Position numbers and translations under genes: made by a program. A DNA stretch of 64,000 nucleotides, taken from positions 35,415,235 through 35,479,234 of the forward strand of contig NC_081544.1 of NCBI RefSeq assembly GCF_901000735.1. Direction: 5' to 3'. The stretch is from Corylus avellana (lineage: Eukaryota > Streptophyta > Magnoliopsida > Fagales > Betulaceae). Of the stretch, positions 9,511 through 22,052 are shown piece after piece (position 1 is the stretch's first letter; every line of letters starts with the position of its first letter). The notes below the pieces were generated by a model. The model did no database searches. It worked only from the letters and a program-made list of their open reading frames with translations, and was not told where the DNA came from.

Positions 9511-10382
9511 TTACTCATTTCAAAATATTGACAACCAATTTCATTCAAGTGGACATAGATAAATGAGTAGATATTGAAACAATCTCCTGCATGTTCTTCC
9601 CCCCGACATATCCACTTTTGTATAATACCTAAGTTCTCATCAAGCTATTATATAAAAGTGGATATGCCTAATTAGGAAATTCAGTTTATCGCCGGCCCTC
9701 TTTCTATTTTCTATGAATCTCTTCAGGAGATTTGGTCAACTTCTTTTGTGACTTGCAACAATATCAAGTTGCAACTTTACTAAATATGAAAGCAAAACTG
9801 ATAGTGGATATAGATCTGGCCTGTGCAATAAGGTGGCCCCATGTGAAAGACTGCTTGAGCCCTATTTGCTCTAGCTGCCCGAGCTGGTGGGGCCAAGGCA
9901 AAATCTCACATGAGCTCCAAACTACATGAATACCTGTTCAAACTAAGTAGAGTCCAATCAAGCTTTCACTGCAATTAGAACAACCCTATTGTACTGTTGT
10001 ACATGAGCTCCATCCTTCAAGAATAGCATGATGCACAAGCAAAATCTTTTATCCTGGGCATTAGCCATAAGCAATTGGTAGAGCATTGAAACCTCTGCTG
10101 TATAATTTGATTGGCACTGATAGTCGTACATTTTAACCTACAAATGAAACTTCATATCCATCCAGACACGACTTTTCAACCGCGAATCTGAAGCTTAAAT
10201 TGACATACATAATACACGTATTCCTACCCAAAAGTGGAAAACGAGAAGAGAAAAAACAAAAAATTCATAAATTACAGGGGCCTGTACATCTCTTCTCTAT
10301 GAAACAAAATAAGTGATGCCCATGGGAACAGGACAGAAGAAGTGAAAAAGATGATGCAACAGAAATTTACAACGCTAACAAT
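9511..10382. other. Spacer downstream of the U-box gene
   Basis: No gene is recognised. The last 150 bp before 10383 are probably the 3' UTR of the - strand U-box ligase. A 65-codon open frame at 9732 has no recognisable features. Confidence 0.4.
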
Positions 10383-11592
10383 CTAACATTGATAAACCGA
10401 ATAGCTCTTGCTTTTCCATAAGAAGCTAAAAGCTTTCCCCATTTTTCTTCTAGACATTGATTTACATGGTGGCTTTGGTTCCGCAGTAGGCATGGACTTA
10501 TTGCTACTTTCAGCCAGCTGTTTCGTTTCAGCAGGTGGTTGGTCTCGTTGTCGCTGCTCCCGAAACAGCATCAAAAGTTTCTGAGCCTTCTCTTTTCCTC
10601 TTGAGGTCCCATTCACTGAGATCGAAACCAATGAAGGTATTACCCCTTCTTGTAGAACCATTTGGCTGCATTTCTCATTTCCATGACACAAAATCAAGAG
10701 ACACGATGCAGCTTGCTCCTGCTCCATAAGTTCACCAATGTCCAACATTGTTGCTAGCCCACTAATAAGGCCAGGTGCTGATATCATTTCATCCTTTCCT
10801 GATTGACTTGAAGCCAGGTTTATAAGGACAGCTATGATTTTTTCCATCCAAATGTGATCACCAGAGGCCACAAGAAGGGGTTGGAGGCCCTTGATGATGC
10901 CGGCTGAAAGGAGGTTCGGAATATTGGAGGTGAGAGTAGAGAGATTATAGAGGGCATGGAGGGCATCAAGCTTGCTCTGAGGTTCAGGATTAGCTCGAAG
11001 GACCCGGGTTAAGAAAGGGACTGCCTGACTTGAGCCAATGATAGGCTTGGCTTCTTCAAGGAGGGACAGATTCAGATAGAGTGCAGTGGCAGATCCATGG
11101 GACTTGGGGTTGGAGATCATCTCCTCCAACAATGAAATTACTCCCGCTGCTAACATCATCTCCTTGTTTCTGAACAGAATATGAAAATAGCCCCACATTA
11201 AAATTTTAGAAGATCCTCATAGTTAACAAATTTGTGTGTTTGGGTAGCGCCCTTTCGCTTTTATTCAATTTTGATTACTTATAAAAAAAAAATTATTAAA
11301 AACAAAAACTTGTAATAAAAGCAAACACCCAAAAAATGTAACATGTTACACAAAGCTATTGGACCACACCCACATAAAGGTTTCAAATTATACTAAATAG
11401 ACATCCAGCTTCTAACTATTAAAAGGATCCGACAAATACTTTAAGCCACCTATCTTTGTGCAGTTTTAAAACAATAAAATTCAACAACAAACATGTTCTC
11501 TCCATGAATGATGCATTTGGGGAATCCATTCAAGATGGATATTTCATTTTTCTTCATGCTAAGAATATGATGAATGCTTTATGCATAGAAAC

Positions 11593-11627
<35 letters not shown>

Positions 11628-14600
11628 TGTGTGTGTATATATATATATGTGTGTGTGTGTAAAAACACATGCACACACGCATATATATGTATGTACATAT
11701 ATCTTATATACATAAAAACAATGCTACAAATTAAACTCTTATATAACTCTTGTACAACTAAACTGATGTGGAGTCTTCATAAATCATTGGATCAACCTTT
11801 ATTATTAAATCCAATGATTTATGGACACTCCATATCAACCCAGTTATAAAGGAGTTGTATAACAGTTGAGTTTTTAGATTTACTCCATATATAAATAAAG
11901 CATGCATTAATTCAAAAGAAATTGGAAATAAAATAAATCGACAAGATTATAGTTCGTTTGTGGTATTGACCATAATCACCAAAATTTGTGATGCATAACT
12001 CATATAGTTAAAATTTTGACAGAATTCTAAAAATATAGTGCATGGCCGAAAAGAAAACTTTGTCTTGCCATGTTTAATGTTTTAATACCTGCTATTGTTG
12101 ACAGCTAGGTTGAAGAGAGCCATGGCTCCACTTTCCTGAGCCATTGCACTCCCTTCATGCACAGCTGAGTCTAGAAATTGCAAAAGAGCTTCCACGAACC
12201 CATTGGCCCCCATAAAGATCCTAGCCTCCTCATCATCCTTCAGCAACAACCTTATTTGCTCCACCACTTTGCACTTTTTCCTTAAATCTTCCCCCCCATC
12301 CAAGACAGACAGAAAATTCTGATAACTGTCCAATACACCAAGCTCAGATTCTTCTGGCTTAGGAGACAAACTTTCTGTTTCATTTCCTTCAGCCTCTTCT
12401 ATGATACCACTCTCCTCTAAAGGGACAACCTTAACCCCCCTCAACTTGCAAGAGCCAACGCTGTCCCCAGATCTCGACTTTGCAGACTCAGACTCGGACA
12501 ATGCCAGCCTCCAATAGTTGAGGTCAAGAGACTCTGGGGGGCCATCAGGAATAGAAACTCCATTATGGTCACACCAACTAGCAATGAGACCTTTAACACA
12601 GTAATTAGGAGTCAACGAGAGATGAGAGAGCTTCTGTTGAGTCTTTGGGCAGGTGTTATGCCCATCACTGAACCATTTCTCAATGCAGATCCTTTCATAT
12701 GTTTGCCCTGACGAAATGATGACTGGATCATGCATAAGCTGCAAAGATATTGGACACCTCAGTTCTTCAGGCGGCATCTGCCCTGATCTCCTATTGTTTG
12801 GCTTGAAATTAAATGAATTAAGTTTTGACAGGTGCCGTTCAAAGGCTAGACCATTGCCACCATGTCCACCATCCTCAAGAGAACCTAGAACAGTGGGAGA
12901 ACAAGGTGTTGAACCCTGTGAATCATTGTCATCAGAGATCTCACTTCTAAATAATTTGGAGTACTTTCTCATGAGATGTAAAAGATAAGCCACAATTGAT
13001 TCCTTCCTCTTGTCTTCCTCCGCACGAGCTCTTTCTATGAGTTTCTTGAGAGCTCTTCTCTCAGTAAGAGCTGCTCTGGAAGAGGTTATTCCAAGTTTAG
13101 TAGCAGCCTGGTGAAAACATTCAAGCTCATTACTGTCATTACTGTTGTTGAATTTTTTCCCCTGCTGGAGCAATGCAATTATTTCATCGCCAACTTGCTT
13201 CTCTAACGGATCGAGTGAGAAAACAGTCTCCTCAAGCTCACTCACAATCTCCTGAATCTAAAAGGAAGTTGAAGTTACAAAAGGTGTCAAAGTACAAAAA
13301 AGTGATATAGACAAAAGTAAAAACAACAAAAGACGGCAAGACAATACCATCAAGAAGGATAACCTAGTCATTTATACAAATTCAAATGAAAATGTAATGA
13401 CCACTTTATATTCAACCCATGACCCCTTGGGAAAAGATTTAAGTCTTGATACTATCAAGCCTCAACCCACCAAGGAAGTATAAAGATGCACCAGTGTCCT
13501 TTAGAGGACCATCCGGTGTGTCAGCAATGTTGAACCATTTGAAACAAGCTTATAAAATGTTCCACATCAGAATTCAAAATTCTCATTTCTTAAATTCTAT
13601 ACACCATCCATTCCAACTACCAATTACCTTACTAAGCAAGCTTTTCCCAAGCCACATGATGGAAGAAAAATCAAATATTAAAGGTTACATTCTTTTCTTT
13701 CCCTCTGTCCTGGGAGAAAAAGCAGGTTAACCCCTTACTAGCTAAAAAGGAGAAAAATTAAAAGAAATACTATTACTATTAACACTTATCAGCTCTCTTT
13801 ATATTGAACTTCAAGTGGGTCCCTCACCATGGACGTGCAACACATCATCACATGGGGCCTAAATGATGGTCTGAAAACCAAAATTCCAGGCTTAAACTCA
13901 CTGAAAGTCAAGTGGCTGTCAAAGTGTTATATTATTAACTTCAAATTTAGTTAACTCATGTCACCTCATCAACTTTGACCAATACATTTAGGACAATGGT
14001 CAGGAAGATTGGAGCTCGGATTGTAGAGGGGGCCATGGTACCCAATGTGATGAAGTGACCACATGCATAAAAATGCATGTCAACATCACCCAAAATGGAC
14101 AAAAAAGCATGTAGCAAGACAACCAAAGCCATTCTGAATAAAGGAAAAAGCATCAAGCATGAACACAAGAGAACTCTTGTAACAGCATCGCCTTTTTATT
14201 AGGATATTATGCCAATGCCTGAGGTAATCATTTTGGCATTCCATCATAATTCTGCAGAAAGTCCTGGTTGAAGTATTCCTCAAAAAGAAATGAAATTTTG
14301 TCCACTCTTCTTATGACATACACACATAAACAAAGCTTCCCAGACAGTTAGAACTCAGCAAATAGATTCATCTATCTGATTTGAAAAACATAAGGAATGC
14401 AAAGATTCTTTCAAGTTAACTCAATCAAGCTATAGCTCATTCAATAAGTAGAAGAGGGGGCATTATGCATGCATGGCAAAGAAAACACTAAGAGCTTCAA
14501 TAATAATTACCTGACAACCAATTGACTGTGGAACAATATCATCAACACGCCTGAGACTCTCTACAAGTGCACATCTTGCCTTCTCAAACTTTAAAAGAAC

Positions 14601-15668
14601 AGAATCCCCAGTTATAGCCTGCATGATAAGAACAATTCCAATGGTAAAACATTGCTGAAGAGACACACCCCCTCTCAAAAAGAAAAACTTCACAGAAATT
14701 AGTGCAAAGTCCAATGATCACATAATGGATAGTTTATTACTAGCACATGTTATGATATTACAATTCATATTCTCACTATAAAATATCAATGCAATAAAGA
14801 AATCATACCAAGTAAAGTTTACTACATTCTGAACAATGTTGAAGAACATTCTTCGCCTTCTCAAGCGCCACATGCAATGAACATAATCCCTGAATGCCAG
14901 ATTTGCTCCGAGGCCGTGCTGCTTCCAAGGAAGGGAATATTGATATTACTTTGCAATAAATTGCAGAGAGTGTCTTGCACATTTCTCCATGTAGCTGCAT
15001 AAGGAAACACGTTGTGAGCTAATCATCCAGAGTAGTTGAACTGCATGTAAAGTATGAACTTTGAACAGTTTATGCTAAATACTATAATTCTATATAACTA
15101 CAGCCCAAAATCAGGAAAGCCTTTTGGAAGAAAAACCAACTTATATTTGGAAAGAAGACGACCAAATTCTCGCCAAGCTCATATACCAATAATGATTTCA
15201 ACTCACTAGTGATTTTGTTTAGGCAAGTAGAATTTTCTATTTACGAAGGAAACTCAGTATGTTAGACACAATTATCACCACCAAAAGGAACTGAATTCCA
15301 ACATGTCTTATCCATGAATTCATCTGGAACCCAACTTCAAAAACCACCAAGATCTACAACTGTCAACTAGATTAATCAAGAGAAAAATAGTAGAAGCACT
15401 CAAAAGTATAATTTCTTTAATTTCCCAAAAAAAAAGCCCATATAACAAAATGAAAATGAAAATCCGTAGAAAGATTTAGAATTAATAGACAAATAAGTTA
15501 CCCAGTCCCATGTAGATGAGATGGCATCTATTCAGCGTTAAAATTTAACAAGCAAACAAATAAATTACTAAATAACATTTTTCACAAAAATGCCAAATCC
15601 AAGCATTACACTGATACCTTGGCATCACTTGCTGCAAATAAGTTTTCTTCAACCTCCGTAATGTCCAT
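10383..15668 (-). CDS. PUB45: U-box/ARM-repeat E3 ubiquitin ligase, PUB45/PUB6/PUB7 type
   Basis: Five coding exons on the - strand: 15618-15668, 14809-14994, 14511-14618, 12089-13251 and 10383-11169. All introns are GT-AG and the phases fit, giving 764 residues, close to the roughly 770 of Arabidopsis PUB45. The start MDITEVEENLFAASDAK and the end KMGKAFSFLWKSKSYSVYQC are typical of this clade. Domains in order are a helical UND-like N-terminal region (about 18-230), a U-box (about 275-350; PPEELRCPISLQLM, then SGQTYERICIEKWF and CPKTQQKL) and ARM repeats (about 430-700). It should transfer ubiquitin from an E2 to substrates, which cannot be named from sequence. The symbol marks the family; PUB6 or PUB7 could be the closer orthologue. 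Confidence 0.95.
11595..11665. repeat. (TG)n/(TA)n microsatellite in U-box gene intron
   Basis: A long TG run with one 'agtg' interruption passes into TA and then back to TG inside the last intron of the U-box gene. The open frame across it is a low-complexity artefact. Confidence 0.9.
11722..11886. mobile_element. MITE in U-box gene intron
   Basis: Inverted repeat: left 'aaactcttatataactc' and 'gtggagtcttcataaatc', right 'gatttatggacactccat' and 'ggagttgtataacagttgag'. A diverged relative lies at 40796-40937. It sits wholly within an intron. Confidence 0.6.
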
Positions 15669-15696
15669 TATTGAATTAGGAAAACTAGAGATAGGC

Positions 15697-16900
15697 TTAG
15701 TTCATCTGGATAGGAAAAGAAAAAAAAAAAAATCAGCAAACGCTTAGGAACCTCTCTTCTGCTTAGCTCAAGAAGGATACCAGTGACAAGTCCAAACTGG
15801 TATAGCTAAAGAAACTTTGTTGCATAAAGGCATGCTAAAAAATCCAAACAGAAAATTATTTTGATAAAAGAAGCTGGAATCAACAATATACATGGCAAAC
15901 CAATGAATGTAACGCTTACACCGTTTGGTTGCTTTGAACTGACGAAAAATAAAAGAAAAACGAAATCAAACATTTTGCATTCCATTTTTAGGGGGGGGGG
16001 GAGATTAATTGAGGTAACTAAGCCGATTATTGTATTCGGCTCAATTGAATGGTGGAAAAGAAATCTCTAGTCCAACATTTTCTCACCAACCAAACAGAGC
16101 TTTGGCACAAATAAAAAAAAAATGAGCCTTTAAACACAGACACCCAATAAAAGAAAAGGTCGTCAGCACAGTGAACTATTATTTGTTTATAGCATTCTAT
16201 AAAACGCAATTGATCCAGACAAGACAGAACAAGAGGAATGATGAGAAAAAAGAAAAAACTATTTGATTTTGACATTTCATCAAACACAAATCCTGACTCA
16301 TCAAGCAAAATTCACAAACAAAAACATACATTGAAACAGGAATGACGGCATAAAAAACGCATAAATTGATTTTGAATTTCGATCGAATACCCAAGATTCA
16401 AGATGCCCAAGTAAATGGAATTCGAAAATGACTTCCTAAATAGAGATCTTTAGCTTGGAAGAGACCCAGAGATGACCATCAGCTAAGAAATTCCAAATAC
16501 AGATACAAAACAGTGCAATCCACATTTATAGGAACCACTTAGACAAATAAAGGCACTACCTAACCATAAAAACGCGAATTGCCTACGCAATGTGATTCAC
16601 ATCCAGAAAAAGGAAAAAGAAAACACGGAGACAAAATTAAAATAGAAAAGAAAAACATTTTCACAAAACAAATCACAGCTCAAAACTCCAAAAATCCAGA
16701 GAACGGAAACAGAACTAGACGCTAAGTATTTGAGTGAGGGAAACTAGGGATTGGCACCGAAAACGCACCAGAAAAAACGGAATCAAGCCAAGGAGGCTTC
16801 ATACAAGAGCATTTACAAGAATCCCGGGAACCAAACAGAAAATTAGGGTTTCCATGATCCGCGAAGTTCCATCTCATTACACTTGGTAGGTTTTAGAGGA
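15697..16900 (-). promoter_or_regulatory. 5' leader of U-box gene with UTR intron and a two-codon uORF
   Basis: A polypyrimidine tract and CAG acceptor end at 15706, so the start-codon exon probably begins at 15705. The donor is likely CTG|GTGCG near 16768, and the first leader exon lies around 16769-16900. The first bases after the acceptor are ATGAACTAA (15705-15697), a minimal uORF coding Met-Asn. A (GA)n tract at 16911-16931 is near the expected promoter. Confidence 0.4.
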
Positions 16901-17040
16901 TCCGAATAGAGAGAGAGAGAGAGAGAGAGAGGGAGGGAGATTAGGCTTTCTGTTATTTCAGTGGGCTTACATGGAAAGGAAAGGAGTATTGGAAATCGGA
17001 TTTAGATTTTCAAAGATTTGAAGGGTTTACTTCAAGGGAA

Positions 17041-18486
17041 ATAACTGAGTGAGAGGGGGTTTTTTTTTATGATGGACTTGATTAATTGTTTATTAGATAA
17101 TAACAAAAAAAAATTGGGAAGAGGGAATTGGGAATTTTTTCGCCGCTTTTGTCTCCCCGGTTCACCGGCCGACAGTTGCCGACCTCCTCGTTTGTCGGTT
17201 ATTAGATCTGTCATAAATGTAATTGATTGACGCAATTGTCCTTCTTCATTGATTTTTTTTTTTTATCCTTTATTATTATTTATTATTTTTGACCAAGTTG
17301 GGAGAAATCCACAAGTCAAGGCCCCTTCACTTGCTTCTCTCTCTCTTGGTACGGATTTGAGGGGTTTACAAGTTTATAAATTTAGCATGCATGAGTCATA
17401 CATTGAAGTTGATTAGTTGATTGACCAGGAAATATAGGGTATGTTTGTTAAACCCTTGTAGACGACATGGATTTATGAGGGAAAAAATATAAATATTTTA
17501 TATAAAAAAGTAAAAAAATAAAATAAAAATAAAGTGAATGGTAGTGAGAGGAGAGGTAGAGATTTAATAAACGAGGTTATATTTGGCCAACTCATGCCGG
17601 GAGACAAATTAGGGAGTCAATAATTTGAGTTGAGAGACAAAATTTAAATTGCAAGTCTCGACTAGACCACAAAAGCCAATGCAAAAAAACAAAATACATA
17701 ACAAGCAATAAGACCCAACTAGAAATAAAATTCAAGTAACCAATCAACCGTGTTAGCATAATGATTGCTTAGAAGATGTCGGGATTGTAGTATAAAGAAC
17801 AATCACTCAATAGTTTCAATCCAACAACCCTGTGATTCCAAGTGAAAAATTTGATCGAGGTGATATCCCACCAATCAGCATTAAATCTAGCACATAATCT
17901 GGCTAAAGGCCATATCTCGCATTAAGCGTAGAATCCAGTACGACAGTTAGTTAGGAATATATTCTACTAATGGACGCTCCACATAAGAAGATCATATTTT
18001 ATTTAGTAACTTAAATATCGAAGAGTTCTCCTATTGAAAATTCCCAACAAGTCTCCGACTTTTTCTATTTATCTTATAGCCATTCATTTATTAGACTTAC
18101 CGCATGATGAAGTATATCATTGCATGTAACCATTATTTCAATTAAAAGAAGAAAACATGTTTTAGATAAATTAATTTTTCTCGGGCTTTAACTAACTTCA
18201 ATTAAGGTCACACAAACATAGCTTTACATTAAAAAAATGTGTTACAAAATAATTAAAAATCATTAAAGCAACCTTTCATCATAGTACTTCATAATAATAT
18301 ATTAAGTACAAGAAATAACTAAATAACTACGTACTTGTTTGTTGTGTACAAAACAAAATAAAAAAATTAGCCTCAATCCCTACCAATAATGCCATGACAT
18401 TTTAGGAATATATAGATGCTCATTGCGCACGGGCCTTGAAAGTCATCATTCCTCACACCTAATATAAAAATAATGAGTCATGATTC
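17041..18486. other. Gene-free AT-rich intergenic DNA
   Basis: No gene, RNA or clear repeat boundary is seen. A stretch around 17440-17580 has degenerate MITE-like ends ('ggtatgtttgttaaaccc'). Confidence 0.4.
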
Positions 18487-18626
18487 AGAGCACGTCGGTG
18501 TGTTTCAACAGTGAAGCACGCCAGGTTAAAAAAAAAAAATTTCAAAAAAATTAAAATAATAAAATAATAATAAAAAAAAAATCACGGCCGGCGTGCTTCA
18601 ACAGTGAAGCACGCCGGTCGTGCTCT
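18487..18626. mobile_element. Small foldback element made of two hairpins
   Basis: About 140 bp. Termini AGAGCACG...CGTGCTCT are inverted. Each end also contains its own hairpin, GGCGTGCTTCA-ACAG-TGAAGCACGCC, perfect in the right arm (18590-18615) and slightly decayed in the left. The middle is AT-rich. No clear target duplication and no coding capacity. Confidence 0.7.
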
Positions 18627-18694
18627 ATATCTTTACCCAAAAATAATATATTAAGCACCAATTCACTTGTAAATTGGTGGTATTTTTAAAGGAA

Positions 18695-18947
18695 AATGTT
18701 TGGGTACTATAATTTTTATTATCGCTTTGGTATGGTCTACATTCAGTCTTAATCAAATTTAATTGATTAGCGATTGATACTATAAATAGCAGAAAAACTT
18801 ATAAGCCGATGCGATAATTCACATAACATTGTCACGCTACTCAAAATCAAATTTAATTATTTTGTGGTTGACGTTGTAATTGTTACGTTAATTGCAACGT
18901 CAATTTATAATTGTCATACAGTAAAAGTTATAGTACCCTTAACATTT
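18695..18947. mobile_element. MITE with GGGTACTATAA termini
   Basis: The left end has AAATGTTTGGGTACTATAA and the right end the inverted TTATAGTACCCTTAACATTT, around 250 AT-rich bases. Non-autonomous. Confidence 0.6.
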
Positions 18948-21029
18948 AACATTTTAAAATGAGTAATGCTACATTTATCATTGCATTTTGGATTATTTGT
19001 TATTAAATTTTAATCAAATATTGATTATTCGTGTGAAAAAGTGTGAGAAAAAAATATATATAAAAATAGTACAAATTTTAATAATGTATGATCGGAATAT
19101 TGAAGAAAAAAATTATTATTTTTTTAATATATTTCATTGCTTTTCATTTTCTCTATTTGTTTTTTCGCAAAAATTCTGGTACTACTTGTTAATCATTTAG
19201 ATTCACACTGTGTGATCCAAAGCTTTTATCAGAATCAATGATAAACAACACTTTGGAAAAAGAAAAAGAAAAAGAACAAAAAAAAAACGATAAACAACAC
19301 TTACAATTACAAAAGTCTGATGAGGGTACTTTCGTCAACCTGAATTAACATGATTAAATTGGCAGCGGCTGTCTCCACGCAGTTGTACGGAAACAAAAAT
19401 CAACGATTCTGTCTGATTATAAAAATGTGGGCTCACTGAAGTCCACGTGGTTGTATTTTTCACCACCCATTTTTAGCATGCTCTTTTCTGACTTTTAGTA
19501 ACTCAGTTAACTCACCGTCCAGATCCGTAACTCACGGAATCAGCACTGTAGTTTTCCCCACTATCAGAATCGGCGTTAAAAAAAAAAAAAAACAGACGGG
19601 AAAGAGTTCAATTGTAAAAATCCCTCCAAAATTACAGTTTCTTAGAGCTAATAAAATTCCATTCAATGACTTATTCACAAATTAGTAGTATGAGTTATTT
19701 AAAATTTTTAAATAATGTGACACAATATACATTATTAAATCTACTCAAATAAAATACAAACAATAAAATAATTTATCTTCGTTTTACTTAACATTGAATG
19801 AAAATATCATGTTTGATTAAAAATAGTGGGAAAACTTCTTAAAAAAAGGTTTTTTTTCAAAATAAACAAATACAATGCTATTTTTATATCATTGTATTTT
19901 AATAATAATTAATCAAAGTCGTGGAAGTATTAAAAGCGTCTTTACACGAGTTGGTCGTGCGCCGCACAATGAGAAAAAAATGGATTCGAACTAGTGACCT
20001 CAGTTTCATAAGTCGTGTTCCTCAACCGATTAACTAATGGTTAAGAGTTTTTTTTTTTTTTTTTCTAAATGTAAAGTTTTAAACAGTGCCTTACAGGCAC
20101 ACGTCCAACATCTTTGCAGTAGTACACATGGCCTTTATTTGCTGAACATTCTAGTTGTTTACTTAAGGTGTGATTGTAGGAAGAAGGGCACCCCGTTCAT
20201 TTGGGACGTTGCTTGTAGATGCCATATTATATGATTCTGTTCAAAATTATTCCAAATTTTTATAGTTGTGGTCAGTTAATATACCCACCTTACGCTACTA
20301 CTACATTATTTTAATTAATGTATACTGTAGTGGCTGCGTCACGGTGGCTCAATTATGAATTAACCACCCATATACAACTTATATATATATAAAGCTATAT
20401 GTTAAGGACTAACTTTGATCTAAAATCATACAAAGCAAAATCTTTATGATCATATCATTTTATCGCCCTTTAAAATCTAATGTTTAGGATAGACATTTTG
20501 ATCGACACTTACTCGATGATTTTTCACATGCATTAATGTTGTCTTAATGCACCAGTCGTGATTTTTCAGTTCAATGAAATGATTGCGTGACTGAAATGTT
20601 GGGTTGTACACAAAACAATAGCATGCTTATATCCCAATTCCTTTTGGATTTTATTAATATTGACTAATTGTGGACGTTACCTTTAAGGAAACTATCTATT
20701 TACTTACTTTCATGCTGAGCAGTTTAATCATGTCCCCCACGGCATTGAATGAGACATTTAATACCAAACTTTGTCTCTAAAGGTTAAGAAAAGTTTGACA
20801 TTGTGCTAAAATGGTTGCCTTGTTGGGATTTATGAGAAAGCGTAGGCACAGATCCATATTCTAGACGGGGTTTTGTGGTAAATATATTGTTAGGTTTGTT
20901 ACTATTTTGGGGTACTTTTTGTTATTTGTATAACAAAAAGAAACTATAATGTGACATAAATGTGAAATTTGTTTTTGTGTGTTTTATGTTTGAGAATAAC
21001 TTTAACAGGTAATGGTGTAAACTGAGTGT
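18948..21029. other. Gene-free AT-rich intergenic DNA
   Basis: No gene is recognised. The only structured piece is the SINE-like head at 19975-20045. The rest is low-complexity AT DNA. Confidence 0.4.
19975..20045 (-). repeat. tRNA-derived SINE head
   Basis: The - strand shows an A-box-like TTAGTTAATCGGTTGAGG and, about 30 bp on, a B-box-like CTAGTTCGAATCC, the internal Pol III promoter layout of tRNA-derived SINEs. It does not fold as a real tRNA. The body and tail are not delimited. Confidence 0.45.
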
Positions 21030-21331
21030 TAGAGGTGTCAAAAATTACTGAAAAATTGGAACCAGAAAACTGGAAATTGGGGAGCCAGTTCCGGTTGCAA
21101 AAACCCAAAAACTGAGGACCTCGGTTCCAGCCCCAATTTTTGGCACCCGATTATATCCATGAAACAGGAACCGGGTGTATATATATTAAACCGGTTAAAA
21201 AAAAAAAAAAACAATTTTCTTAAAAAGCTGGTTACCGGGACCCGGTTCCCAGTTCTGGTTGCCCAAAACCAAGAACCAGGGTACTCAATTTTGGCCAAAA
21301 ATCAAGAAACAGGACCGAATTGACACCTCTA
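21030..21331. mobile_element. hAT-type MITE
   Basis: Terminal inverted repeats TAGAGGTGTCAA...TTGACACCTCTA, flanked by CTGAGTGT on the left and TTGAGTGT on the right, an 8-bp target duplication with one mismatch as expected for hAT elements. The interior is unusually GC-rich, with inverted 'ccggttcc' motifs. About 302 bp, no transposase. Confidence 0.8.
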
Positions 21332-21890
21332 TTGAGTGTTTTACACACTCCAATAAGAAGCAGACGTGTTAGTTTGAAGTACCAACAAATAATATAACTT
21401 TTCACACCAAATAAATTATCTTTTATTAACAAAATTTATCATAAAAAAAAATTCCCTATTGATAAAATCACATGATCTACCGTCTTTGTTGGTTTTGGAG
21501 ACTCTGGTATTGAGAGTTCAGAGGTGAGTGGGGGGTTTGGTGATAAGTGGTGGGCATTATGTTAGAATTAGTGAACAAAAATGAATGGCATTGATTTGAA
21601 TTAAATATATAATGTTTTTCATTTCAATTGTATTTGGTATTTTTACTTGATATGTCAAAATTCTATTGAAGGTTGCAAAAATAAGTTGTACACCACATCC
21701 TGATATAAGAATCTCTCTGTGTTTTAAGTCGTTTATTTTGTTTATAAATAATAATAATAATAATAAAATTAAAGAGAATAAAATGGAGAAGAAGATAGAG
21801 GTGTAAAAAGTTTGACATTGTGCTAAGTGGCGGTTGGAATTTTGGAAGAAGCGTGTGGGTGGAGAATTTTTTTTTTAGATGTGATTGTGG

Positions 21891-22052
21891 AGTAATGATA
21901 CAAGGAGAATTAGAGTTTTTCTCTCCCAAATGTGATGTAACTTTTAAAATCACAATTGAATTTGAAATGATCATCATTTAATTTTGATTTATTGGTGATT
22001 TTAAATGCCACATCACATTTGGGAGAACTCTAGTCATTCTTATATCATTACT
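21891..22052. mobile_element. Palindromic MITE
   Basis: AGTAATGATA at the left end and TATCATTACT at the right end. Inside, 'ctcccaaatgtgatgt' and its inverse 'acatcacatttgggag' give a long imperfect foldback of about 160 bp. Confidence 0.7.

Noticed and set aside
11595..11849. Cys/Val-rich open frame
   Set aside because: Translation of a (TG)n/(TA)n microsatellite inside an intron.
19975..20045. Possible tRNA gene
   Set aside because: A and B boxes are present but no acceptor or anticodon stem can be formed; kept only as a SINE-like head. The same holds at 32090 and 57158.
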